From Piscinibacter lacus (GTDB lineage Bacteria > Pseudomonadota > Gammaproteobacteria > Burkholderiales > Burkholderiaceae_C), in NCBI RefSeq assembly GCF_016735685.1, contig NZ_JAERRA010000001.1:682001-746000 (forward strand): a stretch of DNA of 64,000 nucleotides, given 5' to 3'. Positions 1-7,903 of this stretch are shown here, in pieces; within the stretch, counting starts at the first letter, position 1; each line of letters opens with the position of its first letter. The notes below the pieces were generated by a model. The model saw nothing but the letters and a program-made list of their open reading frames with translations. It did no database searches and had not been told where the DNA came from. The translations under genes and the position numbers were made by a program.

Positions 1-238
1 TGGAATGATTGGTTTCATCGGTCTGGTCGCGCCGCATCTGGTGCGCCTGCTGGCCGGCCCGGATCACCGTGTGCTGATCCCCGGCGCGGCCCTGCTTGGT
101 GCTCTGCTGGTTCTTGGCGCCGACCTCCTGGCGCGCACCCTGGTTGCACCGGCCGAGCTGCCGATCGGCCTGCTGACCGCGCTGATCGGCGGCCCTTTCT
201 TCATTGCCCTGCTGCGCCGCGCGCGCGGCCGATCCTGA
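1..238 (+). CDS. FecCD-family ABC transporter permease, C-terminal fragment
   Basis: This is the end of an inner-membrane permease subunit of the FecCD/BtuC family, which imports siderophores, haem, cobalamin or oxyanions with an ATPase and a periplasmic binding protein. The reading frame is already open at the window edge. The visible part begins with the family motif G-M-I-G-F-I-G-L followed by V-A-P-H-L-V-R-L-L, the conserved loop near the end of the fold that contacts the ATPase. Two hydrophobic segments and a short basic tail (RRARGRS) follow. Only about 78 residues of the usual 330 or so are present. The ATPase gene starts 8 nt downstream, so both are one operon. The substrate cannot be read from this piece. 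Confidence 0.9.
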   Translation, partial: GMIGFIGLVAPHLVRLLAGPDHRVLIPGAALLGALLVLGADLLARTLVAPAELPIGLLTALIGGPFFIALLRRARGRS

Positions 239-246
239 GTTCCGCC

Positions 247-1134
247 ATGGCCCTGCTGCATCCGCTCGCCCGTTTCCGTCGCAAGGCGCCGCGCACCCCC
301 TCCGGCTCGCCCCTGCTGCGCTGCCAGGGCCTGAGCCTGCGGCAGGCCGGCGGCCCCACCCTGATCGAGCCGCTCGACCTGCAACTGCGGGCCGGCGAGC
401 TGCTGGTGCTCCTGGGCGAGAACGGCGCAGGCAAGACCAGCCTACTGCGCCTGCTGGCCGGCGAGCCGCCCGCGCCCGGCCTGCAAGTCGGCGGCACGGT
501 TGAGCTGGCCGGCCGGCCGCTGGCCGACTGGTCGCCGCGTGCCCTGGCTCGCTGCCGTGCCGTGCTGCCCCAGCACACCGACCTGGCCTTCGACTTCCAT
601 GCGCTGGAAGTGGTCGCGCTGGCTCGCCATCCCCATGGCGATCCGCCCGCTGTCGCCCGCGCGCGGGCAGCCGAGGCCCTGGCGCAGGTCGGCGCCTCGG
701 CCTTCGCAGGGCGTGGCCTCCGCGAACTGTCGGGCGGCGAGCGGGCGCGGGTCTTCCTGGCGGCGGCCCTGGCCCAGATCGCCTCGCCGGACGCGGCGCA
801 GCCGCGCCTGCTGCTGCTTGACGAGCCGACGGCTGCGCTCGACCTGGCCCAGCAGCACCGCCTGCTGGCCACGGTGCGGGACCTGACGGCCGACAGCGGC
901 GTCGGCGTGGTCGCCATCGTCCATGACTTGAACCTGGCTGCGCAGTACGCCGACCGCGTGCTCCTGCTGGCCGGAGGCCGCCGCCTCGCCGAAGGGCCGC
1001 CCGCCCGCGTGCTGCGCCCTGCGCTTATCGCCAGGGGCTTCGGCGTGCGTGCCGCCTGCCTGAGCCATCCGCTCGTACCGACGCAGGCGCTCATTGCCAC
1101 CGCCCGTGCTGCGGCGCAGTGGGTGGAGGCATGA
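247..1134 (+). CDS. FecCD-type ABC importer ATP-binding protein (HmuV/FecE-like)
   Basis: Cytoplasmic ATPase that powers the permease encoded just upstream. At 295 aa it has a full nucleotide-binding domain: Walker A GENGAGKT at residues 57-64, Q-loop Gln109, signature LSGGE at 161-165, Walker B LLLLDEP at 188-194 and H-loop His226. The spacing and the segment LEVVALARHPH after the Q-loop resemble haem (HmuV) and siderophore importers. About 20 basic residues precede the domain. The substrate is not fixed by sequence: haem, B12, ferric siderophore and molybdate/tungstate (as for the FecCD-type MolBC system) are all possible. The stop codon overlaps the start of the regulator gene by 4 nt (ATGA), so the two are probably co-translated. 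Confidence 0.88.
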   Translation: MALLHPLARFRRKAPRTPSGSPLLRCQGLSLRQAGGPTLIEPLDLQLRAGELLVLLGENGAGKTSLLRLLAGEPPAPGLQVGGTVELAGRPLADWSPRALARCRAVLPQHTDLAFDFHALEVVALARHPHGDPPAVARARAAEALAQVGASAFAGRGLRELSGGERARVFLAAALAQIASPDAAQPRLLLLDEPTAALDLAQQHRLLATVRDLTADSGVGVVAIVHDLNLAAQYADRVLLLAGGRRLAEGPPARVLRPALIARGFGVRAACLSHPLVPTQALIATARAAAQWVEA

Positions 1135-2243
1135 GGGCGCCGCGCGCCAGGCTGAGCTTGCAGCTCGTCGAGCCACCGCCCGACGGCCTGCCCGATCCCA
1201 TCGCGCTGCAGCACCCCTTGTTTGCCCTGCTGGAGGCGCTCGACGCCCTGGGTTCGCTGCAGCACGCTGCGCGCAGCCTCGGCTTGTCCTACCGCCATTG
1301 CTGGGGTGAGCTGCACCGCTGGGAGGGGCAGCTCGGCCAGCCCCTGGTGCGCTGGGCCCGTGGCCAGCGCGCAGTGCTGACGCCCGAGGGCCGGACTCTG
1401 CTTCAGCGCGAGCGCCTGTGCCGCGCGCGCCTGAGCGGATCCATCGGCCAGTTGCAGCAGGCGCTGGATGCGCTCTTCCTGCCGGTGGATGCGCCAGTCC
1501 TGCGCCTGGCCGGTGCCGCCGATCCGCTGCTGGGTCGCTTGCAGCTTCAGGCCCGTGCCATCGGGCTGGCCTTGCCCGTCCAGCCGGCGCGTCCGGCCGA
1601 GGCCCTGCAGGCGGTGGTCCGCGGTCGCTGCGACGCTGCCGTCCTGTCCCTGCGCGAAGGCCTGCGGCGAGACGGGCCGAGCGCACGGGCGCTGCGCGCG
1701 GGACTCCGACCCGGCGCGCAGAAGCTGATCCAGCTCGGCCAGCGCAGCCTCGGTCTGATGCTGCCGCCCGGCAACCCGGACCGGGTGACCGGCTTGGCTG
1801 ACCTGGACCGGCTTCCCTGCCTGCGCTCGCCCGAGGACAGTGCAGAGCATCTGACCTTGGCCGAGCTGCGCGCCCAAGCCGGGCTGCCGCCCCCGCCCGA
1901 GGGGGCGGAAGAGCCGTGCCCCGAGGCACTGGCCGAGCAGTTGCGTGCCGGGCATGCCGCCCTGGCCTTCGGCCCCGAGGTCGCGGCCCGGGCGGCTGGC
2001 CTGGACTTCCTGCCCCTGGTCCGGGAGCACTGCCTGCTGCTGATGCCGCGGGCAGCGCTGGACGCGGTTCCGGCGGCCTGCTTGCTTGCGCTGCTGGCCG
2101 GGCCAGCCTGGGCCGCGGCGCTGGCCCAGATGCCGGGATGTTCAGCGCTTGGCGCCGGCCGGGTGCTGCCGCTGGGCCGCATGCTGTCCTGGTGGCCGGT
2201 GGCGGCGCTGCGCGCAGACCGGGCCGAGGATCTGGCGGCCTGA
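1131..2243 (+). CDS. ModE-like winged-helix regulator with periplasmic-binding-protein-like domain
   Basis: Predicted DNA-binding regulator of 370 aa. Residues about 25-90 form a winged helix of ModE/LysR type (A-L-D-A-L-G-S-L-Q-H-A-A-R-S-L-G, then R-H-C-W and a wing ending L-T-P-E-G-R-T-L-L). The remaining ~270 residues look like the PBP-like ligand domain (Pfam PF12727 type) found in regulators related to molybdate control. I chose the ATG at 1131 because it overlaps the ATPase stop as ATGA and has GGTGGAGG upstream; a GTG at 1119 would add four residues. Being last in the importer operon suggests it senses the imported ligand. Whether the ligand is an oxyanion is inference. Confidence 0.72.
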   Translation: MRAPRARLSLQLVEPPPDGLPDPIALQHPLFALLEALDALGSLQHAARSLGLSYRHCWGELHRWEGQLGQPLVRWARGQRAVLTPEGRTLLQRERLCRARLSGSIGQLQQALDALFLPVDAPVLRLAGAADPLLGRLQLQARAIGLALPVQPARPAEALQAVVRGRCDAAVLSLREGLRRDGPSARALRAGLRPGAQKLIQLGQRSLGLMLPPGNPDRVTGLADLDRLPCLRSPEDSAEHLTLAELRAQAGLPPPPEGAEEPCPEALAEQLRAGHAALAFGPEVAARAAGLDFLPLVREHCLLLMPRAALDAVPAACLLALLAGPAWAAALAQMPGCSALGAGRVLPLGRMLSWWPVAALRADRAEDLAA

Positions 2244-2266
2244 GCCGCCGGCGGTCTCAGCTCAGC

Positions 2267-3277
2267 TCAACGCGGCGGCGGCAGCGGCTCGCCCAGCAGG
2301 CGCCGGCCCAGCCAGGGCAGGCCGCGTTCCAGGTCGGGCCGGCGGCCGAGCTTGCGGGTGGGCTGCAGCGGGTGCAGGCCGGCGGCGCCGCGCTCGGCCA
2401 CCGCGAAGCTGAACACATAGCGCGGCTCCTGGCCCATGCGCAGGTCGGTGATGCGCAGCAGGCCGTCTTCCTCGCTGAACTTGTGGAAGCCCTTGCTGAA
2501 GGCCTGGATGCGCTGCACGCCGTCGAGCCCGGCGACCGCCGCGCCCAGGTCGAGCCGGCGCGGAAAGCGGTCGAAGGCCAGGCCCGGCCCGGCATCGAGC
2601 AAGCTGGCATAGCCTTCGTGGAAATGCTCGCCCTCGATCGCGACCACCCGCCACAACAGGGTGTTGAAGGCGGTGGGCGTGACGAGCAGGCGCTCGGCCG
2701 CGATGCCCTGGGCGGCCAGGGCCGCCTGGGCGCGTGTCGTGACCATCTGCTGGGCCAGCACCGACCAGCCCAGGTAGGCGCAGCCCAGCGCCAGGCCGAT
2801 CGCATTGGCCCGCAGGCCGCCCGGCCCGCGACGCGCCAGCGCGAGCGCCAGGCCAAGCAGCAGCGGCAGGGTGTAGGCCGGGTCGATGATGAAGACGCTG
2901 CCCAGGCCGTAGGGATGGTTGGAGAAGGGCAGGGCGAGCTGGGTGCCGTAGACCGTCATCGCATCCAGCAGCGGATGCGTCAGCAGGGCCAGGGCCAGGG
3001 CCGCCCACCAGCGGCGCCACAGCGCGGCCTGGCCGTGCAGGCGGGCGACCAGCAGGGCCAGCGGCAGCGAGGCCAGGGCCAGCCAGAACAGGGCATGCGT
3101 CTCGGCCCGGTGCAGCACCATGTCGAGGATGGGGTCGCCCTGGTCGATGAAGACGTCCAGGTCCGGTAGGGTGCCGGCCACCGCGCCCCAGCAGGCGGCC
3201 CGGCCGATGCCGACCCGGCGACCGGCCACGGCGACCGCCACGCTGGCCCCGAGTGCAAGTTGCGAGACTGAATCCAT
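2267..3277 (-). CDS. Membrane-bound metal-dependent hydrolase (YdjM/DUF457 family)
   Basis: A 336-aa inner-membrane protein of the YdjM/YbcI family (PF04307), annotated as membrane-bound metal-dependent hydrolases. The N-terminal half shows the family pattern: a small Ala/Gly-rich start, then G-T-L-P-D-L-D-V-F near residue 40, H-R-A-E-T-H at about 56-61 and L-T-H-P-L-L-D-A near 99-106, with Asp/His residues that could bind metal. At least four hydrophobic segments fill residues 60-190. The ~150-residue C-terminal part is soluble-looking and usual for the longer bacterial members. The gene is convergent with the regulator gene and begins about 60 nt downstream of the DUF493 gene. The physiological substrate is unknown for the family. 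Confidence 0.8.
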   Translation of the reverse strand: MDSVSQLALGASVAVAVAGRRVGIGRAACWGAVAGTLPDLDVFIDQGDPILDMVLHRAETHALFWLALASLPLALLVARLHGQAALWRRWWAALALALLTHPLLDAMTVYGTQLALPFSNHPYGLGSVFIIDPAYTLPLLLGLALALARRGPGGLRANAIGLALGCAYLGWSVLAQQMVTTRAQAALAAQGIAAERLLVTPTAFNTLLWRVVAIEGEHFHEGYASLLDAGPGLAFDRFPRRLDLGAAVAGLDGVQRIQAFSKGFHKFSEEDGLLRITDLRMGQEPRYVFSFAVAERGAAGLHPLQPTRKLGRRPDLERGLPWLGRRLLGEPLPPPR

Positions 3278-3337
3278 GCGAGGGCTTCCCTGGGGCGGCT
3301 CCGGCGCGCGGCGCCGGAGCCCAGACGGCCTGCGGGC

Positions 3338-3640
3338 CTAGAGCACGACCTTGACCAGCGGGTGGCCGCTGAAGGCGCGGTAGGCGGCGTCGAGCTGCTC
3401 GCGGCTGGTGGCTTGCAGCGTCAGCGTCAGGCCCAGGTAGCGGCCACCGCGGCTGGGCCGCTGCTCGACGCTGGCTTCGTCGAAGCCCGGGTCGAACTGC
3501 CGCGCCAGGGCCACCATGGCCTCGCGGTAGCCGGGCTGGTCCAAGCCCATCACCTTGATCGGGAAGGCGCAGGGGTAGTCGATCAGCGAGGGCCGCCCGG
3601 CAGGCGGGACGGCGGACTCGGGCGGTTCGGGCAGGGCCAT
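3338..3640 (-). CDS. YbeD/DUF493 family protein
   Basis: A small soluble protein of 100 aa matching the DUF493/YbeD family (ACT-like ferredoxin fold; E. coli YbeD lies between dacA and lipB). Recognisable features are L-I-D-Y-P-C-A-F-P-I-K-V-M-G at residues 19-32, Y-L-G-L-T-L-T-L near 68-75 and the ending H-P-L-V-K-V-V-L. The ATG at 3638-3640 is chosen because upstream residues of the longer open frame lie inside dacC and have no homology character. It sits 14 nt downstream of the D-Ala-D-Ala carboxypeptidase gene, as in many proteobacteria where ybeD follows dacA, which supports both calls. Its role is uncertain, with lipoate metabolism the usual suggestion. Confidence 0.88.
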   Translation of the reverse strand: MALPEPPESAVPPAGRPSLIDYPCAFPIKVMGLDQPGYREAMVALARQFDPGFDEASVEQRPSRGGRYLGLTLTLQATSREQLDAAYRAFSGHPLVKVVL

Positions 3641-3654
3641 GGTCGAGGCGGGGT

Positions 3655-4851
3655 TCACTGGATCCACAGGCGCAGCGCGTCCCAGGCGCGGCCGAGCAGG
3701 CCCGACAGCGGCACCGGCTCCAGCACGACCAGCGGCAGCTCGGCCACCGGCGTGCCGGCCGGCGTGCTGACCTTGATCGTGCCGACCCGCTGGCCGGCCG
3801 AGAGCGGGGCCACCAGCGGGTCGCTGCGCTCGATCTTGGTGACCAGCTTCTCGCCCTGGCCGCGCGGCACATTGACCCGCACCGCCTGGGTGGAGCCGAG
3901 CTTGACGGTCGGCGCCGTGCCCTTCCACACCGGCACGGTGGCGGCGGCCTGGTTCGCGTCGAAGAGCTGGACCGCGTCGAAGGCGGCATAGCCCCAGTTC
4001 AGCAGCTTCTGGCTTTCGTTGGCGCGGCTGTTCATCGAGTCGGCGCCCAGCACCACGCTCAGCAGGCGGCGCTCGCCATTGGGCAGCGCGCGCTTGGCGG
4101 TGGCGATCAGGCAGTACCCAGCCTTGTCGGTGTAGCCGGTCTTGAGGCCGTCGACGGTCGGGTCGCGGTAGAGCAGCAGGTTGCGGTTGCCCTGCTTGAT
4201 GCCGTTGTAGGTGTACTCCTTGATGGAGTAGTAGGGCAGCGAGTCGGGGAAGTCCTGCACCAGGCGGCTGGCGATCACGCTCAGCTCGCGGGCCGTGCTC
4301 TGGTGGCCGGGCGCGCTCAGGCCCTCGGGGTTCTTGAAGGCGGTCTGCTTCAGGCCGAAGGCCGCCGCCTGGCGGTTCATCATGTCGATGAAGCCTTCGA
4401 GCGAGCCGCCGACGCCCTCGGCCAGGGCCACGGTCGCGTCGTTGCCGCTCTGCACGATCATGCCCTTGAGCAGGTCGTCGACCCGCACCTGGCTGTTGAG
4501 CGGCAGGAAGCTGCGCGAGGCGCCGGTCATGCCGGTGCGCCAGGCGCGCTCGGAGACGGGCAGGGTCTGGTCGACCTTGAGCTTGCCGTCCTTCAGGGCC
4601 TGGAAGACCAGGTAGGCAGTCATCAGCTTGGTCAGCGAGGCCGGCTCGGTCGGCGCATCGGCATCCTTGGCGCCGAGCACCTGGCCGGTGGATACATCGA
4701 GCAGCAGCCAGGCGCGGGCGGCCACCTCCGGCGGCTGCGGCACCTGGGCGCGCGCCAGCGGCGTGGCCAGCAAGCTGCCGGCCAGCAGCAGACCCAGGGC
4801 CAGGCGGCCGGCCGAACGGAAGAGGGAGATCGTGGGGGACGGGGCAGTCAT
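3655..4851 (-). CDS. dacC: D-alanyl-D-alanine carboxypeptidase (PBP5/6 type)
   Basis: Periplasmic low-molecular-weight penicillin-binding protein that removes the terminal D-Ala from peptidoglycan pentapeptides. All three active-site motifs are present: S-L-T-K with nucleophile Ser72, S-G-N at 135-137 and K-T-G at 237-239. Residues 1-36 form a signal peptide ending L-A-R-A-Q. After the catalytic domain (about 40-290) comes the beta-rich PBP5 C-terminal domain and a terminal amphipathic segment (L-S-G-L-L-G-R-A-W-D-A-L-R-L-W-I) that would lie on the inner membrane. The length of 398 aa is normal. The symbol could equally be dacA; the paralogues cannot be told apart here. DUF493/ybeD follows 14 nt downstream. 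Confidence 0.93.
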   Translation of the reverse strand: MTAPSPTISLFRSAGRLALGLLLAGSLLATPLARAQVPQPPEVAARAWLLLDVSTGQVLGAKDADAPTEPASLTKLMTAYLVFQALKDGKLKVDQTLPVSERAWRTGMTGASRSFLPLNSQVRVDDLLKGMIVQSGNDATVALAEGVGGSLEGFIDMMNRQAAAFGLKQTAFKNPEGLSAPGHQSTARELSVIASRLVQDFPDSLPYYSIKEYTYNGIKQGNRNLLLYRDPTVDGLKTGYTDKAGYCLIATAKRALPNGERRLLSVVLGADSMNSRANESQKLLNWGYAAFDAVQLFDANQAAATVPVWKGTAPTVKLGSTQAVRVNVPRGQGEKLVTKIERSDPLVAPLSAGQRVGTIKVSTPAGTPVAELPLVVLEPVPLSGLLGRAWDALRLWIQ

Positions 4852-4968
4852 CGGGGAGGGGGCGAGGGCCGCGCCGCAGGCGCAGGCCAGGCCCGGATCG
4901 GGGCAGGGGAGGAGGGCGGAGTCACCCAGGGGCGCGCGGGTTCCGGTCGGCGGCGCAGGGGCGGGGCT

Positions 4969-5631
4969 TCAGGGCCGCCAGGCCTGGGCCAGCACCTGCT
5001 TCAAGCCGGTCAGTTGGCCGTGGAAAAAGTGTCCCACACCCGGCATCACGGTCACCGGGAGCTGCTGCGGGCGGGCCCAGTCCAGGGTGGCGGCCAGGGG
5101 CACGACCTCGTCGACCTCGCCGTGCACGACCAGGGTGCGGGCGCGCAGGCCCTCGGGCAGGGCCGGCACGGGCTGGCGGGCGGTGGAGGGGCCGATCAGG
5201 GCCAGGTGCTGCGGCCAATGGGCCTCGGGCAGGCGCAGCACGGCCTCGACCGCCATCCAGCCGCCGAAGCTGAAGCCGGCCAGCGCCCAGGGGCCCTCGG
5301 CCGGGCGCTCGGCGGCCAGCACGGCCAGGGTGTCCTCAAGCTCGCCACGGCCCTCGCCCCACACGCCCTCGGAGGCGCCCAGCGGCGAGGCGACGCCGCG
5401 GTAGTTGAAGCGGACCACCCGCCAGCCCCGCATCAGGCCGGCCCGCACCAAGGTCTGCACGACCTTGTTTTCCATGGTGCCGCCGTGCTGCGGATGCGGA
5501 TGGCAGCAGATCAGGGTGCCGGCCGGCGCGGCGCGGCCCTCGGCCACGTCCAGCGGCTCGTCGTAGGCGCAGGCCAGGGCGCCGGCCGGGCCGGGCCGCA
5601 GGCCGACCCGGGTCTTGGCCGCGGCGCTCAA
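4969..5631 (-). CDS. Alpha/beta hydrolase (dienelactone hydrolase-like, YsgA/CocE-type fold)
   Basis: A 220-aa cytoplasmic alpha/beta hydrolase. Key features are H-P-H-P-Q-H-G-G-T-M-x-N-K near residues 43-55, R-F-N-Y-R-G-V near 74-80, the nucleophile elbow G-F-S-F-G-G near 118-123, the acid in V-H-G-E-V-D-E-V and the catalytic His in G-V-G-H-F-F-H-G. This pattern is typical of a conserved proteobacterial hydrolase group of unknown substrate. I place the start at a TTG (5629-5631) that overlaps the ferredoxin stop as TTGA; all longer options run into the ferredoxin frame. It is the third gene of the MBL hydrolase-ferredoxin-hydrolase cluster, with tight coupling to the ferredoxin. Confidence 0.82.
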   Translation of the reverse strand: MSAAAKTRVGLRPGPAGALACAYDEPLDVAEGRAAPAGTLICCHPHPQHGGTMENKVVQTLVRAGLMRGWRVVRFNYRGVASPLGASEGVWGEGRGELEDTLAVLAAERPAEGPWALAGFSFGGWMAVEAVLRLPEAHWPQHLALIGPSTARQPVPALPEGLRARTLVVHGEVDEVVPLAATLDWARPQQLPVTVMPGVGHFFHGQLTGLKQVLAQAWRP

Positions 5632-5951
5632 CGGCCGACCTCGGGCGGCAGCCGCAGTCGCTCGACGACCTGGCCCTGGCCCAGGTGCTGCTCCACGATC
5701 TCGTCGATGTCGCTCTTGTCGACGAAGCTGTACCAGACGGCCTCGGGATAGACGACGGCGACCGGGCCGCCAGCACAACGGTCCAGGCAGCCGGCCTTGT
5801 TGACCCGCACGCCGCCGGGGCCGGCCAGGCCGGCCGCCTTCACGCGCTGCTTGCAGTGGTCGAAGGCGGCCTGCGCATCTTGGTCGGCGCAGGCGGCTTC
5901 GCCGTCGCGCTTGTTCAGGCAGAAGAAGATGTGGCGCTGGTAATAGCTCAT
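5628..5951 (-). CDS. Thioredoxin-like [2Fe-2S] ferredoxin
   Basis: A 107-aa ferredoxin of the thioredoxin-fold family related to Clostridium/Azotobacter/Aquifex 2Fe-2S proteins and to NuoE. The four expected ligands are visible as Cys11, Cys21, Cys55 and Cys59, the last pair in the family motif N-K-A-G-C-L-D-R-C-A-G-G-P. The N-terminus M-S-Y-Y-Q-R-H-I-F-F-C-L-N and V-V-Y-P-E-A-V-W-Y at 66-74 are also characteristic. It probably acts as a small cytosolic electron carrier; the partner is not known. It is translated between an MBL-fold hydrolase (upstream) and an alpha/beta hydrolase whose TTG start overlaps its stop. Confidence 0.92.
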   Translation of the reverse strand: MSYYQRHIFFCLNKRDGEAACADQDAQAAFDHCKQRVKAAGLAGPGGVRVNKAGCLDRCAGGPVAVVYPEAVWYSFVDKSDIDEIVEQHLGQGQVVERLRLPPEVGR

Positions 5952-5983
5952 GGCCGGGATTCTCGGGCAGCGGCGGCGGCCCC

Positions 5984-7078
5984 TCAGGCGGCGCGGAAGT
6001 GCCAGACGCCGTCGGCATCGGCCTCGCGCCGCAAGCGGCCGGCATGCCACAGGCGGTGCAGGTGGGCGATGGACTCGCCCATGGCGAAGCTGGTCTGGTG
6101 CAGGTCCAGCGGCCGGCGGAAGAGCAAGGGCAGCAACTGGTAGGCGGTGCAGGGCGCGGCGCGGCAGGCGGCCTCGACCACGGCCAGGCGCTCGGCATGG
6201 TGGGCCTGCAAGGCGTCGATGCGCTCGTGCAGGCCGCCGGCCCCGGCCGGCGCCCCCGCCACGCGGCCGAAGGGCAGGCCGTGCGAGGGCAGCACCAGGG
6301 TGTCGGCCGGCAGGGCGCGGAAGCGCTCGATCGAATCGAGGAAGAGGCCCAGGGCATCGGCCTCGGGCTCGGTCTCGGGCACGCCGACGTTGGTGGAGAT
6401 GCGCGGCAGCATCATGTCGCCGCCGATCAGCAGCGGCGGGCTGCCCGCCTGCGCGGGCCGGAACAGGGCCATGTGCTCGGGCGCATGGCCGTAGCCGGCG
6501 ATCGGCGTCCAGGCCTGGCCGCCGATCGTCAGCGGCCGGCCGTCGAGCAGGCGCTGGTAGCTGGCCGGCACGGCCGGCACCAGGCGGGCATAGAGGCCGC
6601 TGCGGGCGCGGATGCCGTCGAGCACGGCCTCGTCGCTCACGCCATGACGCGCGTAGTGGGCGGCCAGCGCCCGGTTGTCGGGCGCGGCGGCGCCGCAGGC
6701 GCGCTGCGCGCTGAGCCAGTCCCCCGCGCTGATGGCCAGCGGCACGCCGTGCTGCGCGCACAGCCAGTGCGCGAGGCCGAGGTGGTCGGGATGCATGTGG
6801 GTCGCGATCACCCGGCTCAGCGGCCGGCCGCCCAGCGGGCCGTCGAGCAAGGCCTGCCAGCGGGCGCGGGTGGCCGGATCGTCCAGGCCGGTGTCGACCA
6901 CGGCCCAGGCAGCCTGGCCGGCGGCCTCGTCGTCCAGCAGCCAGAGGTTGATGTGATCCAGCGCGAAGGGCAGCGGCATGCGCAGCCACTGCAAGCCGGG
7001 GGCGAGGGGCAGCAAGCCGCCGGGGGGCGGCAGCCGGTCGCCCAGGGGGTGGTGGAGGCGGACGTTGGGGGCGGGCAT
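5984..7078 (-). CDS. MBL-fold metallo-hydrolase
   Basis: A 364-aa metallo-beta-lactamase-fold hydrolase. The metal-binding signature T-H-M-H-P-D-H lies at residues 93-99; later ligands are His in G-Y-G-H-A-P-E-H, Asp in L-I-G-G-D and a terminal His in L-P-S-H-G. A C-terminal winged-helix-like segment (H-L-H-R-L-W-H-A-G-R-L-R-R) follows, as in LACTB2/glyoxalase-II-like group proteins that often hydrolyse thioesters. I take the ATG at 7076-7078 (MPAPNVRL) rather than the upstream in-frame ATG at 7172-7174, because the extra 32 residues are Pro/Arg-rich and overlap the divergent carbonic anhydrase start. Substrate is unknown. Confidence 0.85.
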   Translation of the reverse strand: MPAPNVRLHHPLGDRLPPPGGLLPLAPGLQWLRMPLPFALDHINLWLLDDEAAGQAAWAVVDTGLDDPATRARWQALLDGPLGGRPLSRVIATHMHPDHLGLAHWLCAQHGVPLAISAGDWLSAQRACGAAAPDNRALAAHYARHGVSDEAVLDGIRARSGLYARLVPAVPASYQRLLDGRPLTIGGQAWTPIAGYGHAPEHMALFRPAQAGSPPLLIGGDMMLPRISTNVGVPETEPEADALGLFLDSIERFRALPADTLVLPSHGLPFGRVAGAPAGAGGLHERIDALQAHHAERLAVVEAACRAAPCTAYQLLPLLFRRPLDLHQTSFAMGESIAHLHRLWHAGRLRREADADGVWHFRAA

Positions 7079-7172
7079 GGGCGGTGGCTGGGGCAGCGAT
7101 CGTTCAGCCGGCCTTGTACACGGCCGGCCGGTGGGGTGGCCGCAGGGGCCGGGAACTTGGCACACTCGCGGC

Positions 7173-7877
7173 ATGAATCACGACGCCACCCCGGGCCTCG
7201 GCCCCCTCTTCAAGCGCAACCGTGAATGGGCCGCCCGCACCGAGGCCGCCGATCCCGGTTTCTTCAGCCGCCTGCAGAAGCAGCAGACCCCCGAGTACCT
7301 GTGGATCGGCTGCGCCGACAGCCGGGTGCCGGCCAACGAGATCGTCGATCTCGCACCGGGCGAGCTCTTCGTGCACCGCAATGTGGCCAATGTGGTCGCG
7401 CATTCGGACCTGAACTGCCTGTCGGTCGTGCAGTTCGCGGTCGACCTGCTCAAGGTCAAGCATGTGATGGTGGTCGGCCACTATGGCTGCAGCGGCGTGA
7501 AGGCGGCCATGCTCGGGTCCCGCGTCGGCCTGGCCGACAACTGGCTGCGCCATGTGCAGGACGTGCGCCAGAAGCATGCCGACTGGCTTTACAGCCTGCC
7601 CGATCCCGAGATCGGCCACGAGGCCCTGTGCGAGCTGAACGTGCTGGAGCAGGTCTACAACCTGGGCCAGACCACCGTGCTGCTGGACGCCTGGCAGCGC
7701 GGCCAGTCGGTGACGATTCATGCGCTGGTCTACGGCTTGCGAGACGGTTTCCTCAACGATCTGCAGTTCTCGGCCACCGACCTGGAATCGCTGCTGCAAG
7801 GCCATGCCGATGCGGTGAAGGCCCTCAAGCAGCGCTATGCCGACCGGCTGGCCGCCCCGAACCCGCCCGCGCGCTGA
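7173..7877 (+). CDS. can: Beta-class carbonic anhydrase
   Basis: Zinc enzyme that interconverts CO2 and bicarbonate in the cytoplasm, supplying bicarbonate for carboxylases. The 234-aa protein has all zinc and catalytic residues: Cys47, Asp49 and Arg51 in W-I-G-C-A-D-S-R, then His103 and Cys106 in V-V-G-H-Y-G-C-S-G. The sequence R-N-V-A-N-V-V around residue 70 and the C-terminal D-L-E-S-L-L segment are typical of the Can/CynT type. The ATG at 7173 gives the usual N-terminus (M-N-H-D), close to other proteobacterial enzymes. The gene is divergent from the MBL hydrolase and lies 26 nt upstream of aceK. Confidence 0.94.
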   Translation: MNHDATPGLGPLFKRNREWAARTEAADPGFFSRLQKQQTPEYLWIGCADSRVPANEIVDLAPGELFVHRNVANVVAHSDLNCLSVVQFAVDLLKVKHVMVVGHYGCSGVKAAMLGSRVGLADNWLRHVQDVRQKHADWLYSLPDPEIGHEALCELNVLEQVYNLGQTTVLLDAWQRGQSVTIHALVYGLRDGFLNDLQFSATDLESLLQGHADAVKALKQRYADRLAAPNPPAR

Positions 7878-7903
7878 AGCGCGCCCTTGCCTGAACGCTG
7901 CCG

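Noticed and set aside
201..2030. Long minus-strand open frame (609 codons) across the ABC ATPase and regulator genes
   Set aside because: Gln/Arg/Ala-rich shadow frame of high-GC coding DNA; the plus-strand genes have clear family motifs.
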